Shown: one piece after another, positions 49,250 through 58,245 of the stretch
Numbering within the stretch: the stretch's first letter is position 1
Layout of the letters: each line of letters starts with the position of its first letter
Assembly: GCF_001685355.1 (NCBI RefSeq)
Contig: NZ_CP016438.1
Span: 6,448,001-6,512,000, forward strand
From: Streptomyces lincolnensis
GTDB taxonomy: Bacteria; Actinomycetota; Actinomycetes; Streptomycetales; Streptomycetaceae
Direction of reading: 5' to 3'
DNA: 64,000 bases
Made by a program: the position numbers and the translations under genes
The notes under the pieces: generated by a model
The model's input: the letters and a program-made list of their open reading frames with translations, nothing else
Told to the model about the DNA's origin: nothing
Database searches by the model: none

Positions 49250-52078
49250 ATGCGGTTGGTGAACGTGCCGCTGACGGGGCGGCAGCAGCAGCTCGCCGTG
49301 CTCAGCGAGGCGCTGGCGGCCTTGCGGGACGGCCGGGGCGGCTGCCTGATCGTCGAGGGCCCGGCCGGGATCGGCAAGAGCCGGCTGCTCACCGAGGCGA
49401 TGGCCCAGGCCCGCTTGCTCGGCCTGGCCACCGCGGAGGCGACCTCCGCGGAGCTCGACCGCATAGTCCCCCTGCACACCTTGCTGACCGCGCTGCGGTC
49501 CGGCTCTCCGCCCGTACTCGACGCCAGGGCCAGCCGCGAACTCGCCGGCCGCCTCGACAACCGCTATCTCGTCCTCGACTCGCTCGGCGAGGCCGTCGCC
49601 GAGTTCGCGGTGCACCGCCCGCTGGTCATCGCCATCGACGACGCGCAGTGGACCGACGAGCTCTCCGCCCTGGCCGCGCGGATACTGATCCCCGCGCTCT
49701 CCACCAGCCCCGTGCTGTGGCTGCTGGGCTGGCGGCCGGAGGCGGTATCGGCGCCCATCGCACCGGTGATCGCCACCGCGGTGGCGCACGGCGCCACCCG
49801 GCTGGAGCTGCAGCCGCTGCCCGAAGCCGGCATCGCCGAGTTCTGCCGGCACGCCCTGCATGCCGAGCCGGACCCGGATCTGGTGGAGCTGCTCGGCCAG
49901 AGCGGGGGCAATCCCTTTCTGCTTGAGCAGTTGCTCCACACCCTCGTCGAGGAGGGCCGAATCCGCGTCGAGGACGGCACGGCCCGGACCGCCGGTGACC
50001 AGGACGCGGGCATGCTGCTGTCGCCGAGCTCGCTGGCCGCGATCAGCCGCCAGTTGACCGCCCTCGGCCCGCTGGCCCGCAGGCTGCTCGACACAGCCGC
50101 GGTACTTGGCCGGCCGTTCACGCTGCACGAGGCCGCCGGACTCGCCGGGGTGCCCATGTCCCATCTGCTGGAGGCGGTGGAGGAGACGGTCCGGGCCGGA
50201 GTGCTCCACCCCGCCGGCAGCGAGCTGGCCTTCGTCCACGATCTGCTGCGGCAGGGCGTGTACCAGATGCTGGCCGGCCCGGTGCGCCATGCGCTGCACC
50301 GCGAGGCCTCGGTGATTCTGCGCAGCCAGGGCAGCTCGGCGCTGGAAACGGCGGAGCACGTACTGCGCAGCGCCCGCAAAGGCGATCGGCACTCGGTGGA
50401 CCTGCTGGCGGAAGCCGCCCAGCCGCTGGCCGAGCGGGCCCCCGGCACCGGCGCAGAGCTGCTGCTGCACGCTGTACGGCTGAGTGCGGACCACGACGAA
50501 CGCCGCCCGCAGCTGGCCTCCCAGGCCATCCGGATGCTGGCCGAGGTGGGGCGGCTGTCCGACTGCCACCGGCTCGCCGAGGAAATCCTCGCCACTGGGG
50601 CCGATCCCGACGCCGAGGCCGCTATCCGGCTGGGGGTGGTCGACGCCCTCAAACACGCGGGTCGCAACGCCGAGTCGGCCGAGGCCGCCGAGAAGGCCCT
50701 GCAGCAGCCCGGCCTGTCCGGGGCCAACCGGGCGCTGCTGTTGTCGGTCCAGGCCCACGCGCTGCTGTACGACGGTGAGCTGTCCGGGCTGCCCAGGGCC
50801 GATGCCGCGGCCGCCGAGGCGATAGCGCTGGGCTCCGCCGAGTCCGCCGCCCCCGCGGTGGTCTTCGGCCGCAGTGCCCGCAGCGTCGCCGCCTGGGCCC
50901 GCGGCGATTTCACCGCCGCGGTCGACGAGGCGCGGCAGGCGGTGCGACTGGCCGAGGAGCAGGGCGACTCCGCCGCGCGGCGGCATCCCGCCCTGTGGCT
51001 CGGCCGGGCGCTGGGTGCCCAGGACCGGTTGGCGGAGGCCGCTGCCGTGCTGGAGGCCGGGCAGCGGGAAGCACGCCGGCTGGGCACTGCCTGGTCGTAT
51101 CCGTTGTGGCACTATCACCACGCCGAACTGGCGGTGGCCGCCGGACAGCTTCAGGACGCCGCCACGGAAGCGGAGGCGGGCAGCGCTGTCGCCGAGCAGA
51201 TGGAGGTGTCCGCGCTGCGGGTGCCCCTGCTCTGTCTCTCCGCCGAGATCGCACTGCGGTGCGAAGGGGTGCAGGCCGCCCGCGACCTGCTCGATGCCGC
51301 CCGGCGGCTGGTGGAGTCGGGCGTCGGGCTGATGCCCGAGGACCTGGCCTGGCCGCAGGCGATGCTGCAGGTCGCCACGGGGGAGACGGCCGCGGCGTAC
51401 GCCACGCTCGCCGACGTCTACCGGGCCTTGCCCGACCGGCAGGTGCTGCCGGCCCGCGACCCGGCGAACGGCCCGGCGCTGGTACGGCTGGCGCTGCGGG
51501 CCGGCCGGCGCCCGCAAGCAGAAGCCGCCGCGGCGGCCGCGGCCGGTCTGGCGGGTCGCGAGGGGAGTACGGAATGCGCGGCCGCCGCCGCCCAGCATGC
51601 CGAGGCGCTGCTGCGCGGCGGCCGCCACGGTGGCCGGCTGCTGCGCGACGCCGTCGAAAAGTACCGCGTGGCCGGCCTGCGGCCACTGGCCCTGGCGGCG
51701 GCGCTGGAGGACGCCGGGCAGGCAGCGCAGTCGGGCGGGTCGGTGGCCCAGGCGCTCGCCGACTACCGGGAGGCCGCGGCCGGTTACGAAGCCTGCGGGG
51801 CGGTCCAGGACAGTGAGCGCGCACTGCGTGCCGTCCGGGCGTTGGGTGCTCGCAACGCAGCCACGGCACCGGCCCCGAAGGCCGGCTGGGCCGCCCTCAC
51901 CAGCGCGGAGCTGCGGGTGGCGCGGCTGGTTGCCGAAGGGCTGACGAACCGCGCCGCCGCGGAGCGGCTCTTCCTGTCCCCGCACACCGTGGACACCCAC
52001 CTCCGGCACGTCTTCGCCAAGCTCGCTGTCTCCAGCCGTGTCGAGCTCACCCGCCTGGTCGTCCTGCACGAAGGGTGA
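49250..52078 (+). CDS. LAL (large ATP-binding LuxR) family regulator
   Basis: The protein has 942 residues. The ATG at 49250 follows a G-run. The P-loop Gly-Pro-Ala-Gly-Ile-Gly-Lys-Ser is near residue 40, and Walker B (Leu-Val-Ile-Ala-Ile-Asp-Asp-Ala-Gln-Trp) near 128. A long Ala/Leu-rich TPR-like middle follows. The C-terminal LuxR helix-turn-helix (about 880-940) has Leu-Thr-Asn-Arg-Ala-Ala-Ala-Glu-Arg-Leu-Phe-Leu-Ser-Pro-His-Thr-Val. LALs are pathway activators that often act with SARPs. It is a candidate for the shared 18-bp palindrome. Confidence 0.93.
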   Translation: MRLVNVPLTGRQQQLAVLSEALAALRDGRGGCLIVEGPAGIGKSRLLTEAMAQARLLGLATAEATSAELDRIVPLHTLLTALRSGSPPVLDARASRELAGRLDNRYLVLDSLGEAVAEFAVHRPLVIAIDDAQWTDELSALAARILIPALSTSPVLWLLGWRPEAVSAPIAPVIATAVAHGATRLELQPLPEAGIAEFCRHALHAEPDPDLVELLGQSGGNPFLLEQLLHTLVEEGRIRVEDGTARTAGDQDAGMLLSPSSLAAISRQLTALGPLARRLLDTAAVLGRPFTLHEAAGLAGVPMSHLLEAVEETVRAGVLHPAGSELAFVHDLLRQGVYQMLAGPVRHALHREASVILRSQGSSALETAEHVLRSARKGDRHSVDLLAEAAQPLAERAPGTGAELLLHAVRLSADHDERRPQLASQAIRMLAEVGRLSDCHRLAEEILATGADPDAEAAIRLGVVDALKHAGRNAESAEAAEKALQQPGLSGANRALLLSVQAHALLYDGELSGLPRADAAAAEAIALGSAESAAPAVVFGRSARSVAAWARGDFTAAVDEARQAVRLAEEQGDSAARRHPALWLGRALGAQDRLAEAAAVLEAGQREARRLGTAWSYPLWHYHHAELAVAAGQLQDAATEAEAGSAVAEQMEVSALRVPLLCLSAEIALRCEGVQAARDLLDAARRLVESGVGLMPEDLAWPQAMLQVATGETAAAYATLADVYRALPDRQVLPARDPANGPALVRLALRAGRRPQAEAAAAAAAGLAGREGSTECAAAAAQHAEALLRGGRHGGRLLRDAVEKYRVAGLRPLALAAALEDAGQAAQSGGSVAQALADYREAAAGYEACGAVQDSERALRAVRALGARNAATAPAPKAGWAALTSAELRVARLVAEGLTNRAAAERLFLSPHTVDTHLRHVFAKLAVSSRVELTRLVVLHEG

Positions 52079-52208
52079 ACGGCTGCGCCGGGGCCGGCGA
52101 CGAACAGATCGTGAGGGCTTCGCCCCCGGCCTCGTCCGGTCGGCGGGATCATGTCGTGCGGCGACCGGAGACCGGGCGATGAGGACTTCGGCCGGACCGC
52201 TTGCAGGT

Positions 52209-52286
52209 CTTCGAAGTTGAGCGGTGGACCCGCTCCCGGTTTCGGCGGTCCTTCGGGCCGCGAGTTCTCCCACCTGGAAGGTGCTC
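52209..52286 (-). repeat. Dispersed cluster repeat, copy C (inverted)
   Basis: On the minus strand it reads CACCTTCCAGGTGGGAGAAC, then TCGCGGCCCGAAGG, ACCGGGAGCG, CACCGCTC and CTTCGAAG, nearly colinear with copies A and B. Its inverted position relative to B brackets the LAL gene. Confidence 0.7.
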
Positions 52287-52339
52287 GGGGGGACACCCCC
52301 CACGGAACGGCGGACGCCCCGGGCGCCCCGTTGCGTGGA

Positions 52340-52357
52340 ATCACGTGATCACGTGAT
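52340..52357. promoter_or_regulatory. 18-bp perfect palindrome (cluster operator), copy 2
   Basis: ATCACGTGATCACGTGAT, identical to 45765-45782 including flanking GA on the left and GTG on the right. It lies 127 bp upstream of the FAD monooxygenase start, before a hairpin. Confidence 0.65.
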
Positions 52358-52396
52358 GTGAGCGGCCTGTCGCGGCTGGGACTCTCGAATCCCCCG

Positions 52397-52436
52397 AAGG
52401 GACCGGCCGGAAGGCCAGCTGTCCGGCCGGTCCCTT
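52397..52436. terminator. Hairpin between operator and FAD monooxygenase gene
   Basis: A 14-bp perfect stem (AAGGGACCGGCCGG and complement) with a 12-base loop, followed by TTGTCC. It may end LAL transcription. Because the palindrome lies upstream of it, a transcript starting there would cross the hairpin, so attenuation is possible. Confidence 0.6.
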
Positions 52437-52483
52437 GTCCCGGGGGGTGACAGTCAAGCCAGTCCAAGCGGAAGGAGCCGGAG

Positions 52484-54097
52484 ATGGCCCGGGAGAACCC
52501 GAAACCGGCGGACGAGGCCCGGGTCGTGGTGATCGGCGCGGGCCCGGTCGGCTGCGTGCTGGCGCTCGAGCTGGCCAGACACGGCGTGCCGAGCACCGTG
52601 GTGGACCGGCTGCCGCAGGCATCCCGGCATCCGAAGATGGACTACGTCAGCGCGCGCAGCATGGAGCTGTTGCGCCGGCTGGGGCTGGGCGAGGAGCTGC
52701 GGTCGCTGGGAGTGCCCGCGAACCACCCGTTCACCTTCCTGTGGATGGACAAGTTCGCCGACGGCCCGCTGTCCACCTGGACCTACGACTCCCCGGCCGT
52801 ACTGGCCGCCCGGATGGCGGCGGTGAACGACGGCAGCATGCCCCGCGAACCGTATCTGCGGGTCATCGGCTCCCGGCTGGAGGAGGTCTGCCGGAGCCGC
52901 TGCCGGCAGCATCCACTGATCGAGTTCCTGGAGGACCGGGTCCTCACCGGATTCACCGAGGACGCCGCCGGGGTCACCGCCGAACTGGCGCCGGCTTCCG
53001 GTGACGGCACCACAGAGCAGATCCGCGGGCGCTTCCTTGTGGGCTGTGACGGAGCGGGCAGCACCGTGCGCCGACTGCTGGACATCGGCCTGGACGACCT
53101 GGGCCCGCGCGCCATGCACCAGGACGTCTACTTCCGCAGCACCGACCCGGCGCTGCGCAGCCACGGCCCCTTCTTCCTCGCCATAGCCGCCCGCGGACTG
53201 ACCCTGGTCTCCCGCGACGGCGACCAGACCTGGACCGGCACCTATCCCCTCCTGTCGCCCGAGGACGCCGACCGAGACCCGGTGGAGGTGGTCCGCGAGC
53301 GGCTGGGCCTGGAACTGAAGATCGACGAGGTGCTCACCACCGCCCGCTGGGAGGGCCGGCTCACCGTCGCGGACAGCTACCGGAAGGGCTCGGTCTTCCT
53401 GGCAGGCGATGCGGCCCACCAGTTCTTCCCCACCGGCGGGCACGGCGCCAACACCGGCCTCGGGGACGCGATCGACCTCGGCTGGAAGCTGGCCGCGGCA
53501 CTGCACGGCTGGGGCGGCCCCACGCTGCTGGACTCCTACGAGGCCGAGCGGCGGCCCACCGCCCTGTTCAACCGGGAGATGTGCTTCAACCTCTTCGAGG
53601 TGTGGCGCCGCTTCCCCGTGCTGCACGCGGTCGGCGCCGACCGGGAGCAACTGGCCGGCTTCCTCGACCAGGAGCGGTACCAGACCTCCAATCTCGGCAT
53701 CCACTTCGGTGTGCGCTATGCGGGCTCACCGGTGCTTCCGCCCGCCGACGGTCCGGCAGCCCCCTGGGACTGGGCACGCATCACGCCGGCGGTCCGGCCG
53801 GGGCTGAGGCTGCCGAGCCTGCGGCTCGCGGACGGCGCCGAGGTCTTCGACCTGCTGGGGCCCGGCTTCACCCTGCTCGACAGCTCCGGCTCCCACGCGG
53901 GCAAGCCCCTGGCCCAGGAGGCTGAGCGGCTCGGCCTGCCCCTGCTGCGGCTGCCGGTCGCGGATGCGGCGGCCCGGCGGCTCTGGGGCCGTGATCTGGT
54001 GCTGGTACGCCCCGATCAGCATGTGGCCTGGCTGGGAGACAGCTCTCCCGCAGACTGCGGCCGGCTACTCCGGCTGGTCGCCGGAAACGCGAATTGA
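52484..54097 (+). CDS. FAD-dependent aromatic hydroxylase (PheA/TfdB class)
   Basis: The protein has 537 residues with GGAAGGAG upstream. The dinucleotide fold Gly-Ala-Gly-Pro-Val-Gly is near residue 14, Gly-Cys-Asp-Gly-Ala-Gly-Ser-Thr-Val near 187, and Leu-Ala-Gly-Asp-Ala-Ala-His-Gln near 306. A C-terminal thioredoxin-like domain follows (about 420-537), as in phenol hydroxylase-type and polyketide hydroxylases. It probably hydroxylates an aromatic cluster intermediate using NAD(P)H and oxygen. The nitroreductase follows 68 bp later. Confidence 0.92.
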   Translation: MARENPKPADEARVVVIGAGPVGCVLALELARHGVPSTVVDRLPQASRHPKMDYVSARSMELLRRLGLGEELRSLGVPANHPFTFLWMDKFADGPLSTWTYDSPAVLAARMAAVNDGSMPREPYLRVIGSRLEEVCRSRCRQHPLIEFLEDRVLTGFTEDAAGVTAELAPASGDGTTEQIRGRFLVGCDGAGSTVRRLLDIGLDDLGPRAMHQDVYFRSTDPALRSHGPFFLAIAARGLTLVSRDGDQTWTGTYPLLSPEDADRDPVEVVRERLGLELKIDEVLTTARWEGRLTVADSYRKGSVFLAGDAAHQFFPTGGHGANTGLGDAIDLGWKLAAALHGWGGPTLLDSYEAERRPTALFNREMCFNLFEVWRRFPVLHAVGADREQLAGFLDQERYQTSNLGIHFGVRYAGSPVLPPADGPAAPWDWARITPAVRPGLRLPSLRLADGAEVFDLLGPGFTLLDSSGSHAGKPLAQEAERLGLPLLRLPVADAAARRLWGRDLVLVRPDQHVAWLGDSSPADCGRLLRLVAGNAN

Positions 54098-54165
54098 CTT
54101 CCGCTGCACCTGATTTCCTCCGCCCCCGTAACTCCACCCGAATCATCAGAAAGGAAAGGCCCTCT

Positions 54166-54765
54166 ATGGCAAGCGAATTCATCGCACTCGACACAAGCGC
54201 TCAGGACCTGCTGTTCCGCGAGGCCCGGACCGCCAACTCCTTCACCGGCGAACCGGTGACCGAGGAGCAGATCCAGGCCCTCTACGACCTCGTGAAGTGG
54301 GCACCCACCTCGTTCAACCAGCAGCCGCTACGCGTCACGCTGGTCCGCTCGGACGAGGCCCGTGCCCGGCTGGTGGCCCAGATGTGGGACAACAACCAGG
54401 CCAAGACCCAGGCCGCCCCGCTGGTCGCCATCCTGGCCGCCGACCACCGGTTCACCGATGAGCTTCCCTCCCAGTTCCCGGTGTTCCCGCAGGCCAAGGA
54501 TGTGTTCTTCAGCGACGACGCGGTGCGCGCGGAGTCGGCTCGCCTCAACGCCACTCTTCAGATCGCCTACTTCATCATCGGCGTACGGGCCATCGGCCTG
54601 GCGGCCGGCCCCATGACCGGCTTCAACGCCGACGCGGTGAGCAAGGAGTTCCTGCCCGAGCACCAGGAGGCCCTGACCGTGGTGAACATCGGCGTCCCGG
54701 ACGCGGCGGCCTGGTACGACCGGCTGCCCAGGCTGGAGTACGAGAAGGTATTCACCACGGTGTAA
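54166..54765 (+). CDS. RutE-like nitroreductase paralogue (cluster copy)
   Basis: The protein has 199 residues with AAAGGAAAGG upstream. It is colinear with the chromosomal copy at 21443 and shares most residues, including Asp-Leu-Leu-Phe-Arg-Glu-Ala-Arg-Thr-Ala-Asn and Gly-Pro-Met-Thr-Gly. A second copy inside the cluster suggests recruitment as a flavin oxidoreductase, for example to reduce an aldehyde or a nitro/nitroso group or to oxidise an intermediate. It probably shares a transcript with the FAD hydroxylase. Confidence 0.87.
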   Translation: MASEFIALDTSAQDLLFREARTANSFTGEPVTEEQIQALYDLVKWAPTSFNQQPLRVTLVRSDEARARLVAQMWDNNQAKTQAAPLVAILAADHRFTDELPSQFPVFPQAKDVFFSDDAVRAESARLNATLQIAYFIIGVRAIGLAAGPMTGFNADAVSKEFLPEHQEALTVVNIGVPDAAAWYDRLPRLEYEKVFTTV

Positions 54766-54779
54766 TACCCGCTGAAATC

Positions 54780-54824
54780 AAACAGGTGCAGGCGTCCGGC
54801 ATTGCCGGACGCCTGCACCTGTTT
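54780..54824. terminator. Exceptionally strong terminator
   Basis: A 21-bp perfect stem (starting AAACAGGTGCAGGCGTCCGG, with its complement) closes a 3-base loop and ends in a TTT run, 14 bp after the nitroreductase stop. It is the strongest hairpin in the window. It cleanly separates the following operon. Confidence 0.9.
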
Positions 54825-54878
54825 GCATTTTTCGAATCGGGACTGCACGGATGAGTAGTTGCCCCTGATTAATTCACT

Positions 54879-54907
54879 CTGGAATGCTCATGGAGCGGCC
54901 ATGGAAC
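54879..54907 (+). promoter_or_regulatory. SARP-type repeat array upstream of the PhzE-like operon
   Basis: CTGGAAT-GCTC-ATGGAGC-GGCC-ATGGAAC: three heptamers at an 11-bp period sharing a TGGA core. The middle one is identical to the repeats at 45740 and 45751. It ends 52 bp before the first possible start codon, a fitting place for a SARP-activated promoter. Confidence 0.6.
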
Positions 54908-54959
54908 GCCGTTTGAATTCCAGCCGAACTGGCTCCGGAATTCATTTCATCAAGGAGTG

Positions 54960-56864
54960 ATGGCGTTGAGTGAGGAACTGCAGCAACTGCTGGGACCGGC
55001 GGTCCCGCCCTTCGCCCTGCTGTACCGACCGGAACGGGACGCCTCCACCGTGGAGCTCCTGACCGGCCGCTTCGACTCCTATGACCGGCTGGAGGATCTG
55101 CCGGCCGGCAACGTCCTGGCGCTGGTCCCGTTCGAGCAGATCGCCGAGCGCGGCTTCGCGCACACGCCCGACGGGGCCGAGCTGCTCGCCATGAGGGTGT
55201 CGGAGCGGATCCTGCTGCCCAAGGACCGGTTGCCCGGACTGCTGCCGCCGGAGCCGGTGGAGGTCCGCGACGACCGCTTCGACCTGGACGACGCCGAGTA
55301 CGAGGCCCTGGTGCACAAGGTCGTCGAGCAGGAGATCGGCACCGGCAAGGGCGCCAACTTCGTGATCAAGCGCTCCTTCCTGGCCAGGATCCCGGACTTC
55401 CGGATACGCACGGCACTGACCGTGTTCGGACGGCTGCTGCGCGAAGAGCGCGGCGCCTACTGGACCTTCCTCGTGCACACCGGGGACTTCACTCTCATCG
55501 GCGCCTCGCCCGAGCGGCACATCACCCTCGAGGACGGCCTGGCGACGATGAACCCGATCAGCGGCACCTACCGGTACCCCGACGGCGGCGCCGACACCGA
55601 CGGGCTGCTGCGGTTCCTCAGCGACCAGAAGGAGTCGGACGAGCTCTACATGGTGCTCGACGAGGAGCTCAAGATGATGGGCCGGATCTGCCCGCTGGGC
55701 GGCCAGGTCACCGGACCGCTGATCAAACCCATGGCGCGGCTGGCCCACACCGAGTACTACGTCGAGGGCCGTACTCACCTGGACGCCCGCCAGGTGCTGC
55801 GGGAGACGATGTTCGCTCCCACGGTCACCGGTTCGCCGCTGGAGAGCGCATGCCAGGTGATCACCCGGTACGAGCCGACCGGGCGCCGCTACTACGCCGG
55901 GGCGCTGGCGCTCCTCGACGAGGACGCCGCGGGCCGGACCACGCTGGACTCCACCATCGCCATCCGGACCGTGGAGATCGACCCGGCCGGCCGGATGCGG
56001 CTGGACGTGGGCGCGACGCTGGTCCGCCACTCCGATCCGAAGGCCGAGGCGGCCGAGACCCGGGCCAAGACCGCGGGCATGCTCACCGCCCTGGGTCTGG
56101 CTCCGGGTCCGGGCCCCGCCGGGGCCGAAGACCGGCCGGGGTCTTTGGCGGGGTCCGGCTGGAGCTACGACCCGCGCGTTCCCGCCGCCCTGGCCTCCCG
56201 CAACGACCGGCTGGCCAAGTACTGGCTGCAGCGCGCGGAGGACCGCCTGGCGCCCAGGGCACCGCTGGCCGGGCGCAGCGCCCTCATCGTCGACTGCGAG
56301 GACCATTTCACCTCGATGCTCGGTTCCCAGCTGTCGGCCCTGGGGCTGGACACGACGGTGGTGCGCTGGGACGAGCAGCCGTCGCCCCGGGGGTACGACC
56401 TGCTGGTCTCGGGGCCCGGTCCGGGCGATCCGCGGCTGGACTCCGACCCGAAGATCAGAACTGTCCGGCAGCTGATCGGCTCGGCGCTGGCGGACGGACA
56501 GCCGCTGCTGGCCGTCTGCCTCAGCCACCAGGTCCTTGCCGGGCTGCTGGGACTGCCCGTGATCCGCTGCGACCGCCCCCACCAGGGCACGCAGCGCCGT
56601 ATCGACTTCTTCGGGCGCCCCGAGCGCTGCGGCTTCTACAACACGTACGCCGCCCGCAGCTCACAGCCCTGGGCAACGGTGCCGGGCAGTGCCGCCCGCG
56701 CCGAACTGGTCCGGGACGACGGCTCCGGCGAGGTGCACGCGATCCGCGGACCCGGCTTCGGCTCGGTGCAGTTCCACCCGGAATCCGTTCTGACTGAACA
56801 CGGGATCGACATGCTGGGCGACCTCGTCACCGAACTGCTGAACGTCTCCGCTGTCAGCGCCTGA
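54960..56864 (+). CDS. Fused chorismate aminating synthase (PhzE-like ADIC or anthranilate synthase)
   Basis: The protein has about 634 residues and is a TrpE-TrpG type fusion. The chorismate-binding half (about 1-400) has Val-Ile-Lys-Arg-Ser-Phe-Leu-Ala-Arg and Ala-Ser-Pro-Glu-Arg-His. The class I glutamine amidotransferase half (about 440-630) has the nucleophile in Val-Cys-Leu-Ser-His-Gln and the His/Glu pair in Gln-Phe-His-Pro-Glu-Ser. PhzE makes 2-amino-2-deoxyisochorismate; related fusions make anthranilate. No TrpD-type gene is near, and a DhbA-like SDR is, which favours ADIC and 3-hydroxyanthranilate. GTG 54957, ATG 54960 and TTG 54966 all follow AAGGAG; the TTG has the best spacing. 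Confidence 0.92.
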   Translation: MALSEELQQLLGPAVPPFALLYRPERDASTVELLTGRFDSYDRLEDLPAGNVLALVPFEQIAERGFAHTPDGAELLAMRVSERILLPKDRLPGLLPPEPVEVRDDRFDLDDAEYEALVHKVVEQEIGTGKGANFVIKRSFLARIPDFRIRTALTVFGRLLREERGAYWTFLVHTGDFTLIGASPERHITLEDGLATMNPISGTYRYPDGGADTDGLLRFLSDQKESDELYMVLDEELKMMGRICPLGGQVTGPLIKPMARLAHTEYYVEGRTHLDARQVLRETMFAPTVTGSPLESACQVITRYEPTGRRYYAGALALLDEDAAGRTTLDSTIAIRTVEIDPAGRMRLDVGATLVRHSDPKAEAAETRAKTAGMLTALGLAPGPGPAGAEDRPGSLAGSGWSYDPRVPAALASRNDRLAKYWLQRAEDRLAPRAPLAGRSALIVDCEDHFTSMLGSQLSALGLDTTVVRWDEQPSPRGYDLLVSGPGPGDPRLDSDPKIRTVRQLIGSALADGQPLLAVCLSHQVLAGLLGLPVIRCDRPHQGTQRRIDFFGRPERCGFYNTYAARSSQPWATVPGSAARAELVRDDGSGEVHAIRGPGFGSVQFHPESVLTEHGIDMLGDLVTELLNVSAVSA

Positions 56865-56920
56865 TCAGTTGACCCGCTCGAGCAGCTGGCATCCGACCAG
56901 CCGGAACCACGTGGAATGAG

Positions 56921-58192
56921 ATGTCGACGATGAGATGTCTGGTCCAGAAGTACGGCGGCACCTCGGTGGCCGGTATCGACCGGCTGCGCCGAGCGGCCGC
57001 CGCCCTGGCAGCCTCGCACGCGGTACGGCCCACGGTGGCCGTCGTCTCCGCCCAGGGCGACACCACCGACAGACTGCTCGCCGCAGCGGCGGAGGCCGGC
57101 AGCGGCGACCACACCCGGGAGACCGACCAGTTGCTGGTCACCGGAGAGATCGCATCGGCCGCGCTGCTCGCCCTGTGCCTGCGGAAGCTGGGGGTCGACG
57201 CGGTCTCCTGCACCGGAGGCCAGGCGGGCATCACCGTGCGGGGTCCGGCGGGCGAGGGCCGGGTGGCGGCCATCGACACCGCCGCCGTCCGCGGGCATCT
57301 GGCGGCGGGCCGCCTGGTGGTGGTCGCCGGATTCCACGGCATCGGCGGTGACGGCGACGTCCTGACTCTGGGCCGCGGAGGTTCGGACACGACGGCCATC
57401 GCGCTGGCCGCGGCGCTCGGAGCGGAACGCTGCGAGATCTTCACCGATGTGGCTGGGGTCCACACGGCGGACCCGCGGCTGGTGCCTCAGGCCCGGCTGC
57501 TGCCCGCCGTACCCGTCGACGTCATGACGGAGATGGCCTTCGCCGGCGCCCGGGTACTGCACGACCGGGCTGTGGAGCTGGCCGCGGCCCAGGATCTGAC
57601 CGTCATCGTCAAGAGCGCGTTCGAAGAGGGAGAGGGCACCGTGATCAGCAGTAGGCAGGACGCAGCCGCCCTGGAGGATCACGGGATCATGGGCATAGCC
57701 CATGACCTGGACGTCACGCGCGTGCTCATCCACGGCCCGGGCGGCGGCGAGGATGCCGCGGCCGCCGTGCTTGAGGTCTTCGCCCGGCACAACGCACCGG
57801 TCGACCTGGTCGCCCGCTCGGGACCGCACGAGGCCGAGTTCCGGATGGGGTTCACGACGCGGGACAGCGACCTGCGGCGGCTCGAACCGGATCTGCGGGC
57901 CGGCGTGGCCCGGTCCGGGCACCGGATCGAGTTCGACGGCGGGGTCGCCAAGGTGTCGCTGATCGGCATCGGTCTGCTCAACCGCCCCCAGCACACCGCC
58001 CGGCTGCTGTCCCTGCTCGGCGCCGCCGGTATCCCGGTCGGCTGGCTCTCCACCTCCCAGCTGCGCGTGTCCGTGACCGTGCCCCGAGGCCAGGTCCGGG
58101 ACGCGCTGGCGCTGCTGCACCGCGAGTTCGGTCTGGACCAGGAGCCGGCGGATGTTCCGGACGGTCAGCCCCTGTCGCTCATCGGCGGCTAG
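56921..58192 (+). CDS. Aspartate kinase (cluster copy)
   Basis: The protein has 423 residues, a normal length. Lys-Tyr-Gly-Gly-Thr-Ser-Val-Ala is at about 10-17, with Gly-Arg-Gly-Gly-Ser-Asp-Thr-Thr near 150. C-terminal ACT domains follow (about 260-410). It phosphorylates aspartate en route to aspartate semialdehyde, the nitrogen-bearing substrate of GriI-type aldolase, so it probably raises precursor supply. Known cluster aspartokinases are often less feedback-sensitive; that cannot be read here. Aspartate semialdehyde dehydrogenase is not in the window and must come from primary metabolism. Confidence 0.93.
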   Translation: MSTMRCLVQKYGGTSVAGIDRLRRAAAALAASHAVRPTVAVVSAQGDTTDRLLAAAAEAGSGDHTRETDQLLVTGEIASAALLALCLRKLGVDAVSCTGGQAGITVRGPAGEGRVAAIDTAAVRGHLAAGRLVVVAGFHGIGGDGDVLTLGRGGSDTTAIALAAALGAERCEIFTDVAGVHTADPRLVPQARLLPAVPVDVMTEMAFAGARVLHDRAVELAAAQDLTVIVKSAFEEGEGTVISSRQDAAALEDHGIMGIAHDLDVTRVLIHGPGGGEDAAAAVLEVFARHNAPVDLVARSGPHEAEFRMGFTTRDSDLRRLEPDLRAGVARSGHRIEFDGGVAKVSLIGIGLLNRPQHTARLLSLLGAAGIPVGWLSTSQLRVSVTVPRGQVRDALALLHREFGLDQEPADVPDGQPLSLIGG

Positions 58193-58245
58193 GCGCTTTT
58201 GACGGAACTTCCTGACCTATCCGCTCTTCCCAACGAGGGGACACC

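Larger units (their letters stand above)
52079..52483. other. Regulatory intergenic region upstream of the FAD monooxygenase
   Basis: 405 bp holding, left to right, inverted repeat copy C (52209-52286), the 18-bp palindrome (52340-52357), a strong hairpin (52397-52436) and the GGAAGGAG ribosome site. No gene is supported. Confidence 0.6.
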
